In this document: piece by piece, positions 18,518 through 29,599 of the stretch
Numbering within the stretch: position 1 is the first letter of the stretch
How the letters are laid out: each line of letters opens with the position of its first letter
Source of the DNA: Pictodentalium vernedei
Taxonomy: Eukaryota > Mollusca > Scaphopoda > Dentaliida > Dentaliidae
Direction of reading: 5' to 3'
Assembly (NCBI GenBank): GCA_031216915.1
Contig: CM062296.1
Span: 58,154,584-58,218,583 of the forward strand
DNA length: 64,000 nt
Made by a program: the position numbers and the translations under genes
Notes under the pieces: model-generated
Seen by the model: only the letters and a program-made list of their open reading frames with translations
The model's database searches: none
What the model was told of the DNA's origin: nothing

Positions 18518-21500
18518 TTAATTTATAAACTCGTGAGTGTTTTTTAAACTTATGAAATTTTGAAGTAACTCATCCTCTCGATTTTGACAACAACAACTAA
18601 ACAGCTCAGAATAATGTCCAAGTGTGAAAGTGTGTATTTTATCCTTCCATATAAATCTCTTATCATCATCAGCTGTCAATGCAATCTTATTGATTTTTTT
18701 GGTGTACATCTTGTGCTTTTCGCTTTGAATCATAACCATCGTTTTATAACCTTCGAAAAGACATTCTATATATTCGTCAAAAGCGATGATTTTATGCATC
18801 ACACATGCTTGAACGCCTTTACATCTCTTGATCTCTATGCTGTTGAGGAGATAAGCATACAATTTTGGTCTCAAACCTACGAATTTGGTGATCTGTCTTC
18901 CCCCGCTCTTGTCTTTGAATTTACCCAACACCTTTTTATTGATGCCTTTTGGAATCTTAGATGGATGATCGTCGGGATAATTACTCATGTTGAACCATTC
19001 ATCCACATCTGCTGAACAATAGTTTGGCTTTTGAACCAAATTTGGATTTGACATAATCATAGTGAAACTCATACATCAACTGCTTGCTGACGTCTAAGAT
19101 AATTGCTCTGAGATAACAGGATTTGTCAAACTTCAGATGTGTCTTTTGCAAGTGTACAGCCACTAGATTTTCATCGAATATGATTCTATATTGATAATAG
19201 GGTTTCACTATTAATTTTCTAGACTTCTCTTCAGACGCGATGAGTCGAACGTTGATTCTATTCCTAATGTTTTCCATAGATTTCCCGTACATGCAATTTT
19301 CATGAGTTTGAAGAAATCTTTTTCAAAGTCGCTCTTGGCCTGCATTCTTAAATTCGTGTTGAGATCAATGTATTTTTTCATCCAAGGCTCCTCGTCAAAT
19401 TGAATGATTTGATGCACGTCAATCAATCTCATTCCACAATCGACGTAACATTTCAGATTTTCGCAATAAACCACGTACTTGCATTTGTGATTAAAATTGG
19501 GAACAAGTTTTTTGATGCCGTTCACTTCCATTCGTTCGGGAGCCAGCGGATAATAGTTTTGTGGATCATGTAGCATTTCCGGATAATCCAAATCAACCTC
19601 TAGAATACAAGGATAGCCTCTCTAATTTTGTTTTTCTTCCGACGTTTCGACTCCTTTAAAATTTCCGATCGGTAAAGGATGACTCATGGCCCAACTGTAC
19701 AAATTATTAGCATCCCAATACTGTATGTATTTACTCAGTTTTTCCAAATCGAAATCTTTTCCCATGTGAGAATTATTACCTTTGGCATATTTGGTGGAAT
19801 TGATAGAGACGCCACCCGTCATAGCTTTTTCAAACTTGAGCAACATGATGACGTGCGTTAATAATTCCAATCGAACTTCGGACGTCTTCAAGAGAGTGTC
19901 CCAAGCGAATTCAGGTGCCATGAAATACCAAGCTGGATCTAATTCATAATGTTGACGACACACCGATCGAAAATTTTCGAACACGTCAGCCAAAAGAAGC
20001 ACCTCAATTTTCAAATAGAGGTCATGATATGCTCTCATGGATTTCAGGTCGAATAATCTACACAATTTTTGCACATGTTCGTAATCGTCGTCAAAAATAT
20101 GAGACTGGTATAACTTCAAATAAAAATCTTCTTTAAGAAGTAGAGCGACGTCGTCGAATTTCTCGAGATCACTCATGTAATCGTAAGGAGGGTAGATGCC
20201 TTTCCTCTACATGACGTTCACCAATTCTCATTGATCGTTAAAATGTTTACTCATGATTTTAAATTTCTGACACCCATATGTTTCACGAACAGGTGACTGT
20301 CACAGCCTGAGAGATTGTGAAATATCACCGGATAGAACTGAGCATTTCGAAATCTTAAATTACATTTGTTATGAGCAGCACCGTGAAGCAGACCCGTGTA
20401 GTGATCGTAATCTCTAACTATTTTATTACTTTCAGACTGATTATCGAATTATTGTCTACAGATGTGACATTCGGTAGTTTCATTGTATTCTCGCTGTTGC
20501 TCTGGTGTGATGATCATATCTTTAGGTTTTTAAATTTGTCGTACAATATTTGAACTTTCGATTCTAACTCTTCCACGAATCTTTGAGCCATGTCGCCATC
20601 ATCTGAACATTTGGTGTAGACGAATGGACCCGACGATTCTCAATCATCGAAAGAACATTTCGCATACTAACAATAATCCAAAGGTACGTGCTTCTGATAT
20701 TTTTTTGGCATAACTCCTATGCTCGTCGGGCTGGCAAGAATTCATTTTCGTGGTGAAACATTCGAAATCGGCATAGACAACGAATGGCAGTTCTAATCTT
20801 TTTTTGAAGTTTTGAAAATCCAAGTAAGTGTTAGGTTTAGGCATTTCAATGGCAACGCCTTGCTTCTCGCTACAATATTCTCAATGATGCATCAACGATC
20901 CTTGCCAACGGAATGAATTCATGCAGTTGAAACAGAAAAATCTCTCGCCAAATCTGCTTCAACAACAATCTACTCATTTCTTTAATCCAGCAATAATGTT
21001 GTCACCCTCGGAAATTAACAACAAATTGACAGTCTTTTCTCTCTCTTTGTGCGAAATCAGACTGCAAGGATAGACTATTCCTTTTTTATCATCTTCGTCG
21101 TATCCTAAGATGTTCACGGCGATGTTGGGATTTAGCTTTTTGAAACTGTCGATGTCTTTCAACCACATCGGGAAAGACACACCCATCCAATCGAGATTTT
21201 TACAAGTCTCTGCATACTTGGAAACTCTTTGAGCATGCTTTTTACGGGATACAGGGCTGATGTGATTGCCCATTTGAAACATTCATTATCCTCTTTATTT
21301 TTCACGTTGATCACCGCTTGTTTTTTAAATACAAAATACGGTAATTTTATATAGGAAGATGCTTTCAAAGGATCGCATCTGTCCACGTGAATCTCGAGGT
21401 TCAATATCTTTTTGAACGTCCAACCACTTCCCTTGTTTTGAAAAGTAGCCATAGATTCCAGCATCTTGTCTTTCTTCACTTCATAAACGTCAGCTAATTC

Positions 21501-22342
21501 GTCATCTCTAAACACAATCTCGTTTTTAGATCGGAAATAGGTATCTTCCACCACGCAATCGCCAGTCTTCGCATCAACCTTTTTCATCAGACAGTGCAAG
21601 ATCATTTTTATTTTTAAACCCTTATCTAGACGTTTTTGAACTATGTCCAACCCTCTACTTGTCACCTGTTCCATGAACGATTTGGGATCGAGTTTTGCGA
21701 GAACAGGCTTTGCATCGGAAGTTTTAAACCTTCCTTTGAAGGCTTTGTCTCATTCTATCAAAATCAATGGTGACTTCAATGCTTCCATTATGATTTCCCT
21801 TATCACGTCGAAGCCCTTTTTTTCATTCACCACTCTCACAATTGCATCCATTGCTTTTTTTTCTAACGAATCGTCATCTGGAACTGTGTCGCTTTTCATT
21901 TTTTTATTATTTTCTTTCAAAACTTTCTGCCGTTCCACAACTTTTTGTTTAACAGTCATCTTCTTCTTCTTAGTTTCCTCTGCAGGTGTTTGTTGATGTA
22001 GTTTTGGCATCGATGTCTTCTCGTCTTTTTTTTTTCCATTTGAGTTGTTTTTGTCACTATCACAGATCTTTCATCCATTCCCTTTCCATCAAGCAAATGA
22101 CCTATGCATTCATCTTTTTTCATGTATTTGACACCTTTCAATTTCAACGACTGACACACTTTGGCTTGTAATTTCAGCAGTGATAGATCACAAGTTGCCT
22201 CATGCACGGCTTCGATCAATGGTTCTTTAATTTTGTAATGGTTATAATTTTTAATTCCTAAATTTCTACGGTACTTTTTCAACTGAGGTTTGGTAGACAA
22301 ATATAATTTTTTTTCCGCGATATACTTTTTTGTGTTTGACAT
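18518..22342 (-). pseudogene. Protein-primed family B DNA polymerase, degraded
   Basis: The largest gene, about 1,270 codons from ATG 22342 to TAA 18518. The N-terminal ~200 residues are basic with a SAP-like helix pair (LSTKPQLKKYRRNLGIKNY). A TGA at 21750 and frameshifts near 22000, 21200, 20900, 20180-20640 (the worst stretch), 19250 and 19040 break it. Visible domains in order: a zinc finger (FFCFNCMNSF..SLMHH), the exonuclease I motif FVVYADFECF, DLYLKIEVLLLADVFENF, the polymerase region with YWDANNLYSWAM (motif A-like), MYGKSMENIRNRI (motif B end), and a motif C position that reads SADVDEW rather than the usual DTDS. KKINKIALTADDDKRF lies near the C-terminus. In the family it replicates linear genomes from a protein primer. 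This copy is inactive. Confidence 0.9.
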
Positions 22343-22597
22343 TTTTTTGTGTGTTAAAGTTCTTATTTAAAATGTATATATTATATTTTTCAGTTTTTGA
22401 ATAATTTTTGGGGGGAATTCTTAAACTTCTTCTTATTACATATATATTTTTTTTTTCTTTTTTTCTTTAATGACAAAAAAACCCAGAAAAACAAAACAGA
22501 CAAAAAACGTGTACTAACTCATGATAAGGACTTAATAAGCTTTTCAAGTTGGGGTTTTTAAATCTATCTATAAATGAACCAACTCTCTCTTTTCTTA

Positions 22598-23005
22598 TCA
22601 TATGTTTGCATCCGTGACGAGCATGTTGACTTTAAATCGATCATCTCCCCGCTGATAAATCCATGGGAAAACCAGATTCACCCTCTTGAACGTTCGTTTT
22701 TCCCCGACAGTCAGATTCAATTTGTCGACCACTTCTTTAGAGACGTTTGGATATATATTACTCCCGTAGATTAGAGACAGATCTTCTGCATCAAATTGTT
22801 TTATATTTTCCATGAGAATGGTTAAAAGATCGTCTTGACATTCATACATTAAATCCAGGGCGATCTCATTCAATTTCAAAGGCAATGTATATCTGTTGTA
22901 TTCCTCTCTCAATTCAGTCATCTTCACGTCCTTCATTTCGATGGCGTCGTGTGTCGAAAATTCTGTTATTTCACTGGCCAAACAATTTTTTATCGTCTGT
23001 CTCAC
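22598..23005 (-). CDS. Hypothetical protein adjacent to the right TIR
   Basis: A 135-codon frame without stops, charged and hydrophilic, with regions such as EYNRYTLPLKLNEIALDLM, QDDLLTILMENIKQFDAEDL and KEVVDKLNLTVGEKRTFKRV. No family is recognised. The frame begins at a GTG inside the edge of the TIR-proximal DNA (23003-23005) and no good ATG is seen upstream, so the true start is uncertain; the ATG at about 22935 (MKDVKMTEL) is possible. It is first in the leftward block, before PolB. Its even amino-acid composition and lack of stops make it more credible than shadow ORFs. Confidence 0.5.
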   Translation of the reverse strand: MRQTIKNCLASEITEFSTHDAIEMKDVKMTELREEYNRYTLPLKLNEIALDLMYECQDDLLTILMENIKQFDAEDLSLIYGSNIYPNVSKEVVDKLNLTVGEKRTFKRVNLVFPWIYQRGDDRFKVNMLVTDANI

Positions 23006-23029
23006 AACTCATAATGTCTACATAATCGC

Positions 23030-23616
23030 GTACCGGAGCGGGCGCACCTCGTGCATTTTAGACTCCGCGGGCTATCTCTCTCTCTCTCCTTGCCAAAAAC
23101 CTCACTACATCATCGCCGGCGGGTTCGGGCGCACCCGTAAATTCGCCGCTCGATTTGTATTGTGTTTTTCCGCGGGAATTGACGTTGGATCGCTAGTCTT
23201 TCGTCCGCACCGGTGGTGTTTTTTTGGCTGTATTCTGTCGAAAAAAATCACCTAAATGGCGGGACCGTGTTACCTCTGCGAAAAAGTGAGGGTTTTTCCG
23301 AGAACGGTCGTTGTCAGATTTACGAGCGCACCTAAAAGTGAATTTTTAAGTCTGGGAATTTTATAGAGTTTGTTAAAATTCCGTCGAAATTTTAGTCGGA
23401 TCCACGTTGATCGTTATAGCAATTGATGTCAAACACATGACGCCTCGTCTACGTCCACTGCTGCAAAAAACCGGGAGAAAGTGACGATGTGAACGTGAAC
23501 ATGTCGCATCGTACAAGTGAATGGATTTCGATCGTGTTGAACGCGATTTGCTCGACAAAAACTAAGTTTTTGGTAAGGTGCGAATGAGATGCACTCGAAC
23601 CCCCCGTTCCACCCTA
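23030..23616 (-). repeat. Right terminal inverted repeat of the Polinton-like element
   Basis: Reverse-complement partner of 8905-9570. It ends CCGTTCCACCCTA, that is TAGGGTGGAACGG read outward-in. The same terminus (TAGGGTGGAATGG) begins and ends the element at 43346-50397. It contains an (AG)n/(CT)n run near 23075 also present in the left copy. Confidence 0.88.
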
Positions 23617-24022
23617 CTGTTCACCACTCGTGGTGAAGTGGTGTTAAGAACGTGCCAAAGGCTCGCGGTTAGCACCACTTGGCCACGAGTGGTGAACATT
23701 TGGTACACCAAACTGCTATGGGTATATTCTATATGTACCGAGCAATTAATTCCCTGTAACACGGAAAGTATGTTGTGGCATGTTGTATGCATCGGTCATT
23801 GCAGCATTACAAATTGTTCAGGGAAATGGCATGTGATTGCCAGTACCACTGAAATAGTCCGTCAGGTGCCCATACCTCTGTTTCACACGACATCATGTGA
23901 CTTTTATCGCTACTGCGATTAGAGTGAACCAAGATATTTTATCGCCAAATTTGTATCTCTATTGACACTGCTGTTTGCTATTGCGTTTTTTAGGTAAATG
24001 ATAGATAAACCAGTATACTTAC
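23617..24022. other. Intron 3 near its 5' end
   Basis: It contains a short inverted repeat: TGTTCACCACTCGTGG at about 23618 and CCACGAGTGGTGAACA at about 23681. No gene is seen. Confidence 0.5.
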
Positions 24023-24171
24023 CCGAACGACGTGATTACGAACAGTGACTGCAATCTTGATATAGAGTCCACTCATGATCACTAGTGGGACTACCATTGC
24101 TAAACCTATTAGCAAGCTTATACGTTTTAGTCCATACAACTTTTCGTACCTGCATTCGTGTCCATAATTTG
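24023..24171 (-). CDS. Class A GPCR, exon 3 (ECL2 and TM5)
   Basis: 149 nt with acceptor ATTTTAG at the 3' side of intron 2 and donor CGG|GTAAGT. It begins with the last two bases of a split Ala codon, so it joins exon 2 in frame, and ends in phase 0 for exon 4. It encodes NYGHECRYEKLYGLKR, holding the extracellular-loop-2 Cys expected to pair with the TM3 Cys. TM5 follows (ISLLIGLAMVVPLVIMSGLY) with the conserved Pro 5.50, then basic IKIAVTVRNHVVR, the start of intracellular loop 3. There is no damage. Confidence 0.87.
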
Positions 24172-24454
24172 CTAAAATGAGACGAAAAGCCTTAAATTGT
24201 CGATCTAGGACAAGTATCAGGATACCGTTTTGAATTCAGAATATTTTTGTGGTTACCAGTATCAGCTCCTCCGACACTTCTGTTATCACCGCAGCTGCTG
24301 TACACATTTTTTCTCAAGAACGCTATTAGCGTTGTGTGGAATGATCTGTTGTGCGTGCAATCCATCAAAACAGCAATCAATGTGCTCCGTTCTCTCACGG
24401 AGGCACCTTTAGTTTTTTCTGGAAAAAATAAGTAAAAGAAATCCCCTCTGTTCA

Positions 24455-24458
24455 AAGA

Positions 24459-24506
<48 letters not shown>

Positions 24507-24588
24507 ATGAGACGAAAACGCTTAAATTGTTGAGCTCAGATAGGATGAGGGTCAGGACACAGTTTTGATTTCAGAAAAAATAAACAAA

Positions 24589-24619
<31 letters not shown>

Positions 24620-24655
24620 ATACAGGAGAAATCACTTATTTAAAATAAATAAATA
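24455..24655. repeat. Two (AAAT)n tracts with a duplicated spacer
   Basis: Two (AATA)n runs. The sequence before each (AAATGAGACGAAAA.GCTTAAATTG) is similar to 24175-24195, so this looks like local duplication of about 100-300 bp. Confidence 0.7.
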
Positions 24656-24659
24656 AATT

Positions 24660-25395
24660 GCGTTGGGATTTTATTTATTTATTTTTTGTTTTATATTTAA
24701 ATTTATTTTTATTATTAACAAAATAGCATACACACATAATATAACCAAACAAACAAACAGTTCGCAAGAACAACCACGCGCAACAGTGGCTGTTTTAAGG
24801 ATTCTCTGGCTGCAGTAATAAACAGACAATTTCTACTACCACACCTGTAATGACTTTCCCTTTTATTTAACGAATAGCTGAGTAGGACAGGCATAAAACG
24901 CAAATAACGCCATTCTTATCAGGTAATTCTTCGAATTTCTGCTCCTGGACCAAGGCCAAATCTCCTAAGATCATAAATTGAGATAGTTTTAAAACTCTTG
25001 GTTCATTTTGCTATAGTTATTCCTCCATTGGGTAGCCCCGCTTTAGAATGTACATGGGGTTCCCAACTGGCAAGAACGGTCAATTTTTTGAGATTGAAAA
25101 GAATATCAACTCTCAGATTTGTTCCAGATGGCCGCAAAAAAGAGAAAAAAAAAAACAAGTTGGATCCGAAAAGATGAAAATGCAATATAAAAACATTTTT
25201 TTTAACTTTATTTCAAACACGTGGAAATGTACAGATAGTTTTTTTTGTTATTGAAGAGCAACCACTTAGAAAAAAAAACCCTACAAAAAAATTCTTTTGT
25301 ATTTTAAAATATTCTTTCAAATGTTTAAAATTTATGTTCTAGTAAAAAAGCACGCATGAAAATTATAATCTACACTCTACATCGGTATGACGTAC
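24660..25395. other. Intronic sequence without recognised features
   Basis: AT-rich. Small ORFs only, none with a recognisable domain. Confidence 0.4.
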
Positions 25396-25414
25396 GAACA
25401 GGATCATAAATCAG

Positions 25415-26800
25415 TGAGTTAAACATGATGCTAAAATATTAAAGCATGATGCTAAAATAATATAGCATGATTCCTAAATAATATATCATGATGCTGAATT
25501 AATTAGGCATCATGCCTAACTATTTAGGTATCATGCTTAATTATTTATGCAGCATTTATGAAATCATACCAAATAATATAGCATCTACCTTCATTATTAG
25601 TTTAAACAATATTTTATTAATGAACACGCTGTAGTGGCAGACAATACGTTTTACAATAAAGGAAAGAAACAATATAATTATGAAGCAGTGAATGCAGCAT
25701 ACAGAAATAATATTTGTTAAGTCATAAAAGTGAAGGGATTCGACAAAAAGCTTAATGTTTAATTATTAGAGTACCATGCTAATAAAAACAATTATGACCT
25801 GATTTCAGCATCATGCTATATTATTTATGCAGCATTTATGAAATCATACTAAATAATACCACACGATTCCTAAATAATTAGGCATAATTCTCAATTAACC
25901 TGCATGATCTTCTCGTAAATCAGCATCATGTTAAATTAATTCAACATCATGCTATATTATTCATGCAGCATTCGTTAAATCGCGCAAAATAATATAGCAT
26001 GGTGCTTTAATAATTAAACATCACGCTAAATTAAAATGCATGATCCTCTCGTAATTCAGCATCGTGCTTAATTATTTCGGCATCATGCTATATTATTTTT
26101 GCTGCACTCATAAAATCCTGAAAAATAATATAGCATTATGCTAAATTAATTTAGTATCGTGCTCAAATAATTAAGCATCATGCTAAATTAAAATGCAAGA
26201 TCCTCTCGTAGTTCAGCATCATGCTTAATTAATTTGATATCATGCTATATTATTTATGCTGCATGCAAATGTGCAATATAATATAGCATGGTGCAAAATT
26301 AATTCAGCATGACGCTCAAATAAATAAGCACCATGTTAAATTAATTCAGCATCATGCTAAAATAATTGAGCATCATGCTGAATTAAAATGCATGATCTTC
26401 TCGTTATTCACCATCATGCTTAATTAATTTGGGATCATGATATATTATTTATGCAGCATTCTTGAAATAGTGCAATATAATATAGCATGATGTTAAATTA
26501 ATTCAGCATCACGCTCAAATAATTAAGCATCATGTTAAATTAATTGAACATCAGGTTAAAATAATTGAGCATCATGCTGAATTAAAATGCATGGTCCTCT
26601 TGCAATTCAGCATCGAGCTTAATTAATGTGGCATCATGCTATATTATTTATGCAGCATTCATGAAATCGTGCAATATAATATAGCACGGTGCTAAATTAA
26701 TTCAGCAGCATGCTCAAATAATTAAGCATCATAGTGAATTAATTCAGAATCATGCTAAAATACTTTCGCATGATGCTAAATTAATTCAGCATCGTGCTAA
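25415..26800. repeat. AT-rich palindromic-unit satellite (AGCATCATGCT)
   Basis: Dozens of AGCATCATGCT / AGCATGATGCT words separated by 10-20 bp AT-rich linkers (AAATTAATTC, AATAATATAGC). A higher-order unit recurs, marked by TGCATGATCCTCTCGTAATT at about 25904, 26038, 26197, 26388 and 26588 (spacing about 134, 159, 191, 200). Each word is nearly self-complementary, so either strand can form serial hairpins. No ORF of note. Confidence 0.85.
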
Positions 26801-26829
26801 AACCTGTCAATCAATACATTCTGTTAACG

Positions 26830-27720
26830 AATCAGCGGCGCCGATACATACACGCTGGGTGTATGGTCGGATCGGGACAATGGAGCATAGCCGAGAAACA
26901 AGAAAATGTTGATGCAAACATCAAGCTGCAGAGTTAGAATCTTGCAGAAGAAATCGTTCGTATACATATCGTGAATCGTTTTTTTTTTTTGCATTCTCTT
27001 TAATTGATATATAATAAAGTAAAAATTAAACATCGGGAATCTGAGCAGTGCTTGTTTACGTTTGTAAACAAGTTACGTTTTAGCTTTGAAATGTGACTCG
27101 TTATTATAGTCCGAGGGTATGTGCTCTAAAGTGAGCATGAAGATAGGAATGGTTTCATAAACTTGACATTACACTTGAGAGGCCGAAAGCGGCTTTAAAA
27201 ACAAATGAATAAATGCTAATCAGAAAATGCACAGGCATCAGAAAGCATACAGCCCCACGTGTCCCCATTGCCAATGACTGAGTTTTCTCATAGAACCTCA
27301 CTCACTATCTTAACCAGCTGAGAGTTGTTTTGTGATCCCCAACAAGCGAAGGACTGTATTGCACAGCCAGTAGTACAGCACGTATGAATCGGGCCCGGTT
27401 ACCCGGAACTTTGCCAGTGAAAGTATTGTTAAATTTCCATAGGAACCAGAGCTTTTGCCAGAACAACTCTTTCAGGTGCAAGCCTTCGGCCCATGCATCT
27501 TGATCTGCAGGTGGTGTACGTGCTGCTTATATAGTACGCTAAGAAATGTATAGTGATATATATACACACATAGCTATAGGTATATAGAATGAGTATGTGA
27601 TGGAATATCGATGGGGGAAGGTGAGTTTTCTTGAAAGTTTTCCCCGCGAAACGGTTGACGTTGCTATTGACATCGAGACGTCATGATGGGCGCACGCGAT
27701 GTCATAAAACCGTTGATGGC
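26830..27720. other. Intronic sequence without recognised features
   Basis: A short inverted repeat near 27045-27075 (TTGTTTACG/TTTGTAAACAAG). Otherwise nothing is recognised. Confidence 0.4.
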
Positions 27721-27724
27721 TAGT

Positions 27725-29590
27725 TTTGTCGGTCCCGGGTCGTCTCGCAGGAATTCCAGTCCGCCCCAGAGCGTTTAGTCCCTGGTCGTTTCGCCCCACA
27801 TTCAGAGGTGGGTCATTTCGCCCCCGCAAATTATATCGGGTGGGCGACTGGTAATTTTGATGGGATGAATCAACAACAGGACTAGCAATGATACCATCTA
27901 TTAAATTTTATTTTTTCCCTTCAATTGTTTACATGTTTATAGGTGCATAAACATAACAATATAAACTAACAACACTGTAACTAAATAAAAAGTGGTTCTA
28001 ACATTTAATGCGAAGTCATGTCCATGGCTGGAAGAATTCTTTCTTGTGATAGATCAATTAATATCTTTAACCAGAGGTCGTGTGGCTGCAGGATAAATAT
28101 ATTAACTGCTCTATCTTTGATGATTATTAAACTTGCTTCATCTGTAATGAAGCAACATATAACAGATCATTAGTTCCACTTCTCTAATTTTATTATTTTT
28201 ACATTGAATACGAACAATCAAGTTTAATTATTTTCATTTACATTTCTTGCTTCTACGACACCTCTCCTGTAGCAAGAGGTGTTAGCGTTAATCATGGCAT
28301 CAGATTGAAAACCGAGAATGAGACAACTCGCCCCAAATGTTGTATACCTTTCTTCGTCAGTTTGTTTTACTGAGACAAGTAGCCCTGCATGTTTTAATGC
28401 AAAAGTATTAAATTTTACTTACATTTTTCCGACATCATAATTTGTTTAATGACTACAACGGCTTCTGGTCAAGTCTCCTCGGGTCAAGTCGCCCCCACAT
28501 ATATTTTCGGATCAAGGCGCCCCTGGTTTGAGGCGAGTTGACCCGCTTTGGGTAGCAAGTTGACCCACCAAAAGCACTTTTTACTAACTTTATTTTTATA
28601 TTTTTTAGTAAAAAACCATAGCAATTATAGAATATTAATTTATATACTCACCTTTAATAAGACAAAAATCCTGTTCAAATGCAAATGTTGCATCCACTAC
28701 ACAAAGCACCCATGAAAAATAATAATTCCTTTCCAAGAATAATAAATTTAACGCAGAAGTTCCCCCAAAATCGTATTCACTGACTGAGGAGAAAACTATC
28801 CTTTCCTGACCCAGATATCTAACCAAATGATTCAAAAATAATAATTGTAATCTGTGTTTGTTTAAACAAGCAATCTGATCAGTTTATGTGATTGTGGCTG
28901 ACGACATTTCATTAACAGCTCTGAAAAGAGTAATCATAAATATTTTTTTTTTTTGGTTAAACAAAAAGTATGATCAATGAGTGTCTTGGGTGGATTGTAA
29001 TTGCACTGGACAACTGCTCATCAACCGTTCAGACAAATAACGATATTGAAGGTAAATATTTTTACTTATTTCTCATGGCATTCTTAGGAAGATTTAGAAG
29101 CCAAGCTGCTTGGAGGCATGTGCTGAGCTTTGGTTTACAGGTAATATATCAGAACATAAATGTTATTCTTATTTTTATACCTATTCCATATCTGTTGATG
29201 TCGATGAATAAAAACGTGTTATTTTTTATAATCACTTCCACTGGAAAAGATGGGAGCGAGTTGTCTTAAAAGGGGGTGGGGGTGGGGTGGGGGGTGAGGT
29301 GGGGGTGAGTTGTCTCAAAAGTTGCGGTGAGTTGTCTCAAACGTTGGGGCGAGTTGTCTCACGTGAGGCGACTTGTCTCAGTGCGAGTTGTCTCATACCC
29401 GCAGGAACATCACAGACGAAAAAGGTAAAGTTTCTAGTTATAATTTCTACTGTCTAAATAAATGGTGAAAAGTGGAAAAACAGTTCAAAACTATTCAAAT
29501 AATAATAAAAAAATCACCTCTGACCCAGGTCTTTTCGCCCTAATCGCGGGGGCGAAACGACTAGGGGCGAAACGACTAGGGGAGAATGGA
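27725..29590. mobile_element. Nested DNA elements with GGGGCGAAACGAC-type ends
   Basis: The left end has repeated GTCGTTTCGCCCC / GTCATTTCGCCCCC. The right end (29538-29590) has GGGGCGAAACGACTAGGGGC, the inverse. Inside it a second pair at 28462-28556 (GTCAAGTCGCCCCC, GGCGCCCCTGG, GAGTTGACCC) and 29248-29398 (GAGTTGTCTCA repeated five times with GGGGCGAGTTGTC) marks another element of the same style. Multiple short subterminal repeats suggest a cut-and-paste superfamily that I cannot name. No transposase was found. Confidence 0.55.
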
Positions 29591-29599
29591 TATTGTGGC

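Larger units (their letters stand above)
8905..23616. mobile_element. Polinton/Maverick (adintovirus-like) endogenous virus-like element
   Basis: A 14.7-kb element with long terminal inverted repeats (about 8905-9570 and 23030-23616). It has two divergent gene blocks: plus strand 9.9-16.6 kb and minus strand 23.0-16.6 kb, converging at about 16.62 kb. Recognisable products are packaging ATPase, penton-like jelly-roll protein, pX/pVI-like protein, DUF5679-like zinc ribbon, adenain-like protease and protein-primed PolB, which is the Polinton core set. Intergenic DNA is extremely AT-rich (poly-A, TATATA). No DDE/RVE integrase or double-jelly-roll major capsid protein is recognisable. Most genes have one or more nonsense codons or frameshifts, and the ATPase carries a MITE. 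It lies wholly within intron 3 of the GPCR gene. Confidence 0.88.

Noticed and set aside
25415-26800. CRISPR-like regular repeats
   Set aside because: Repeats are 11-bp near-palindromes with short AT linkers and variable period in a eukaryotic intron; no repeat-spacer structure or cas genes.
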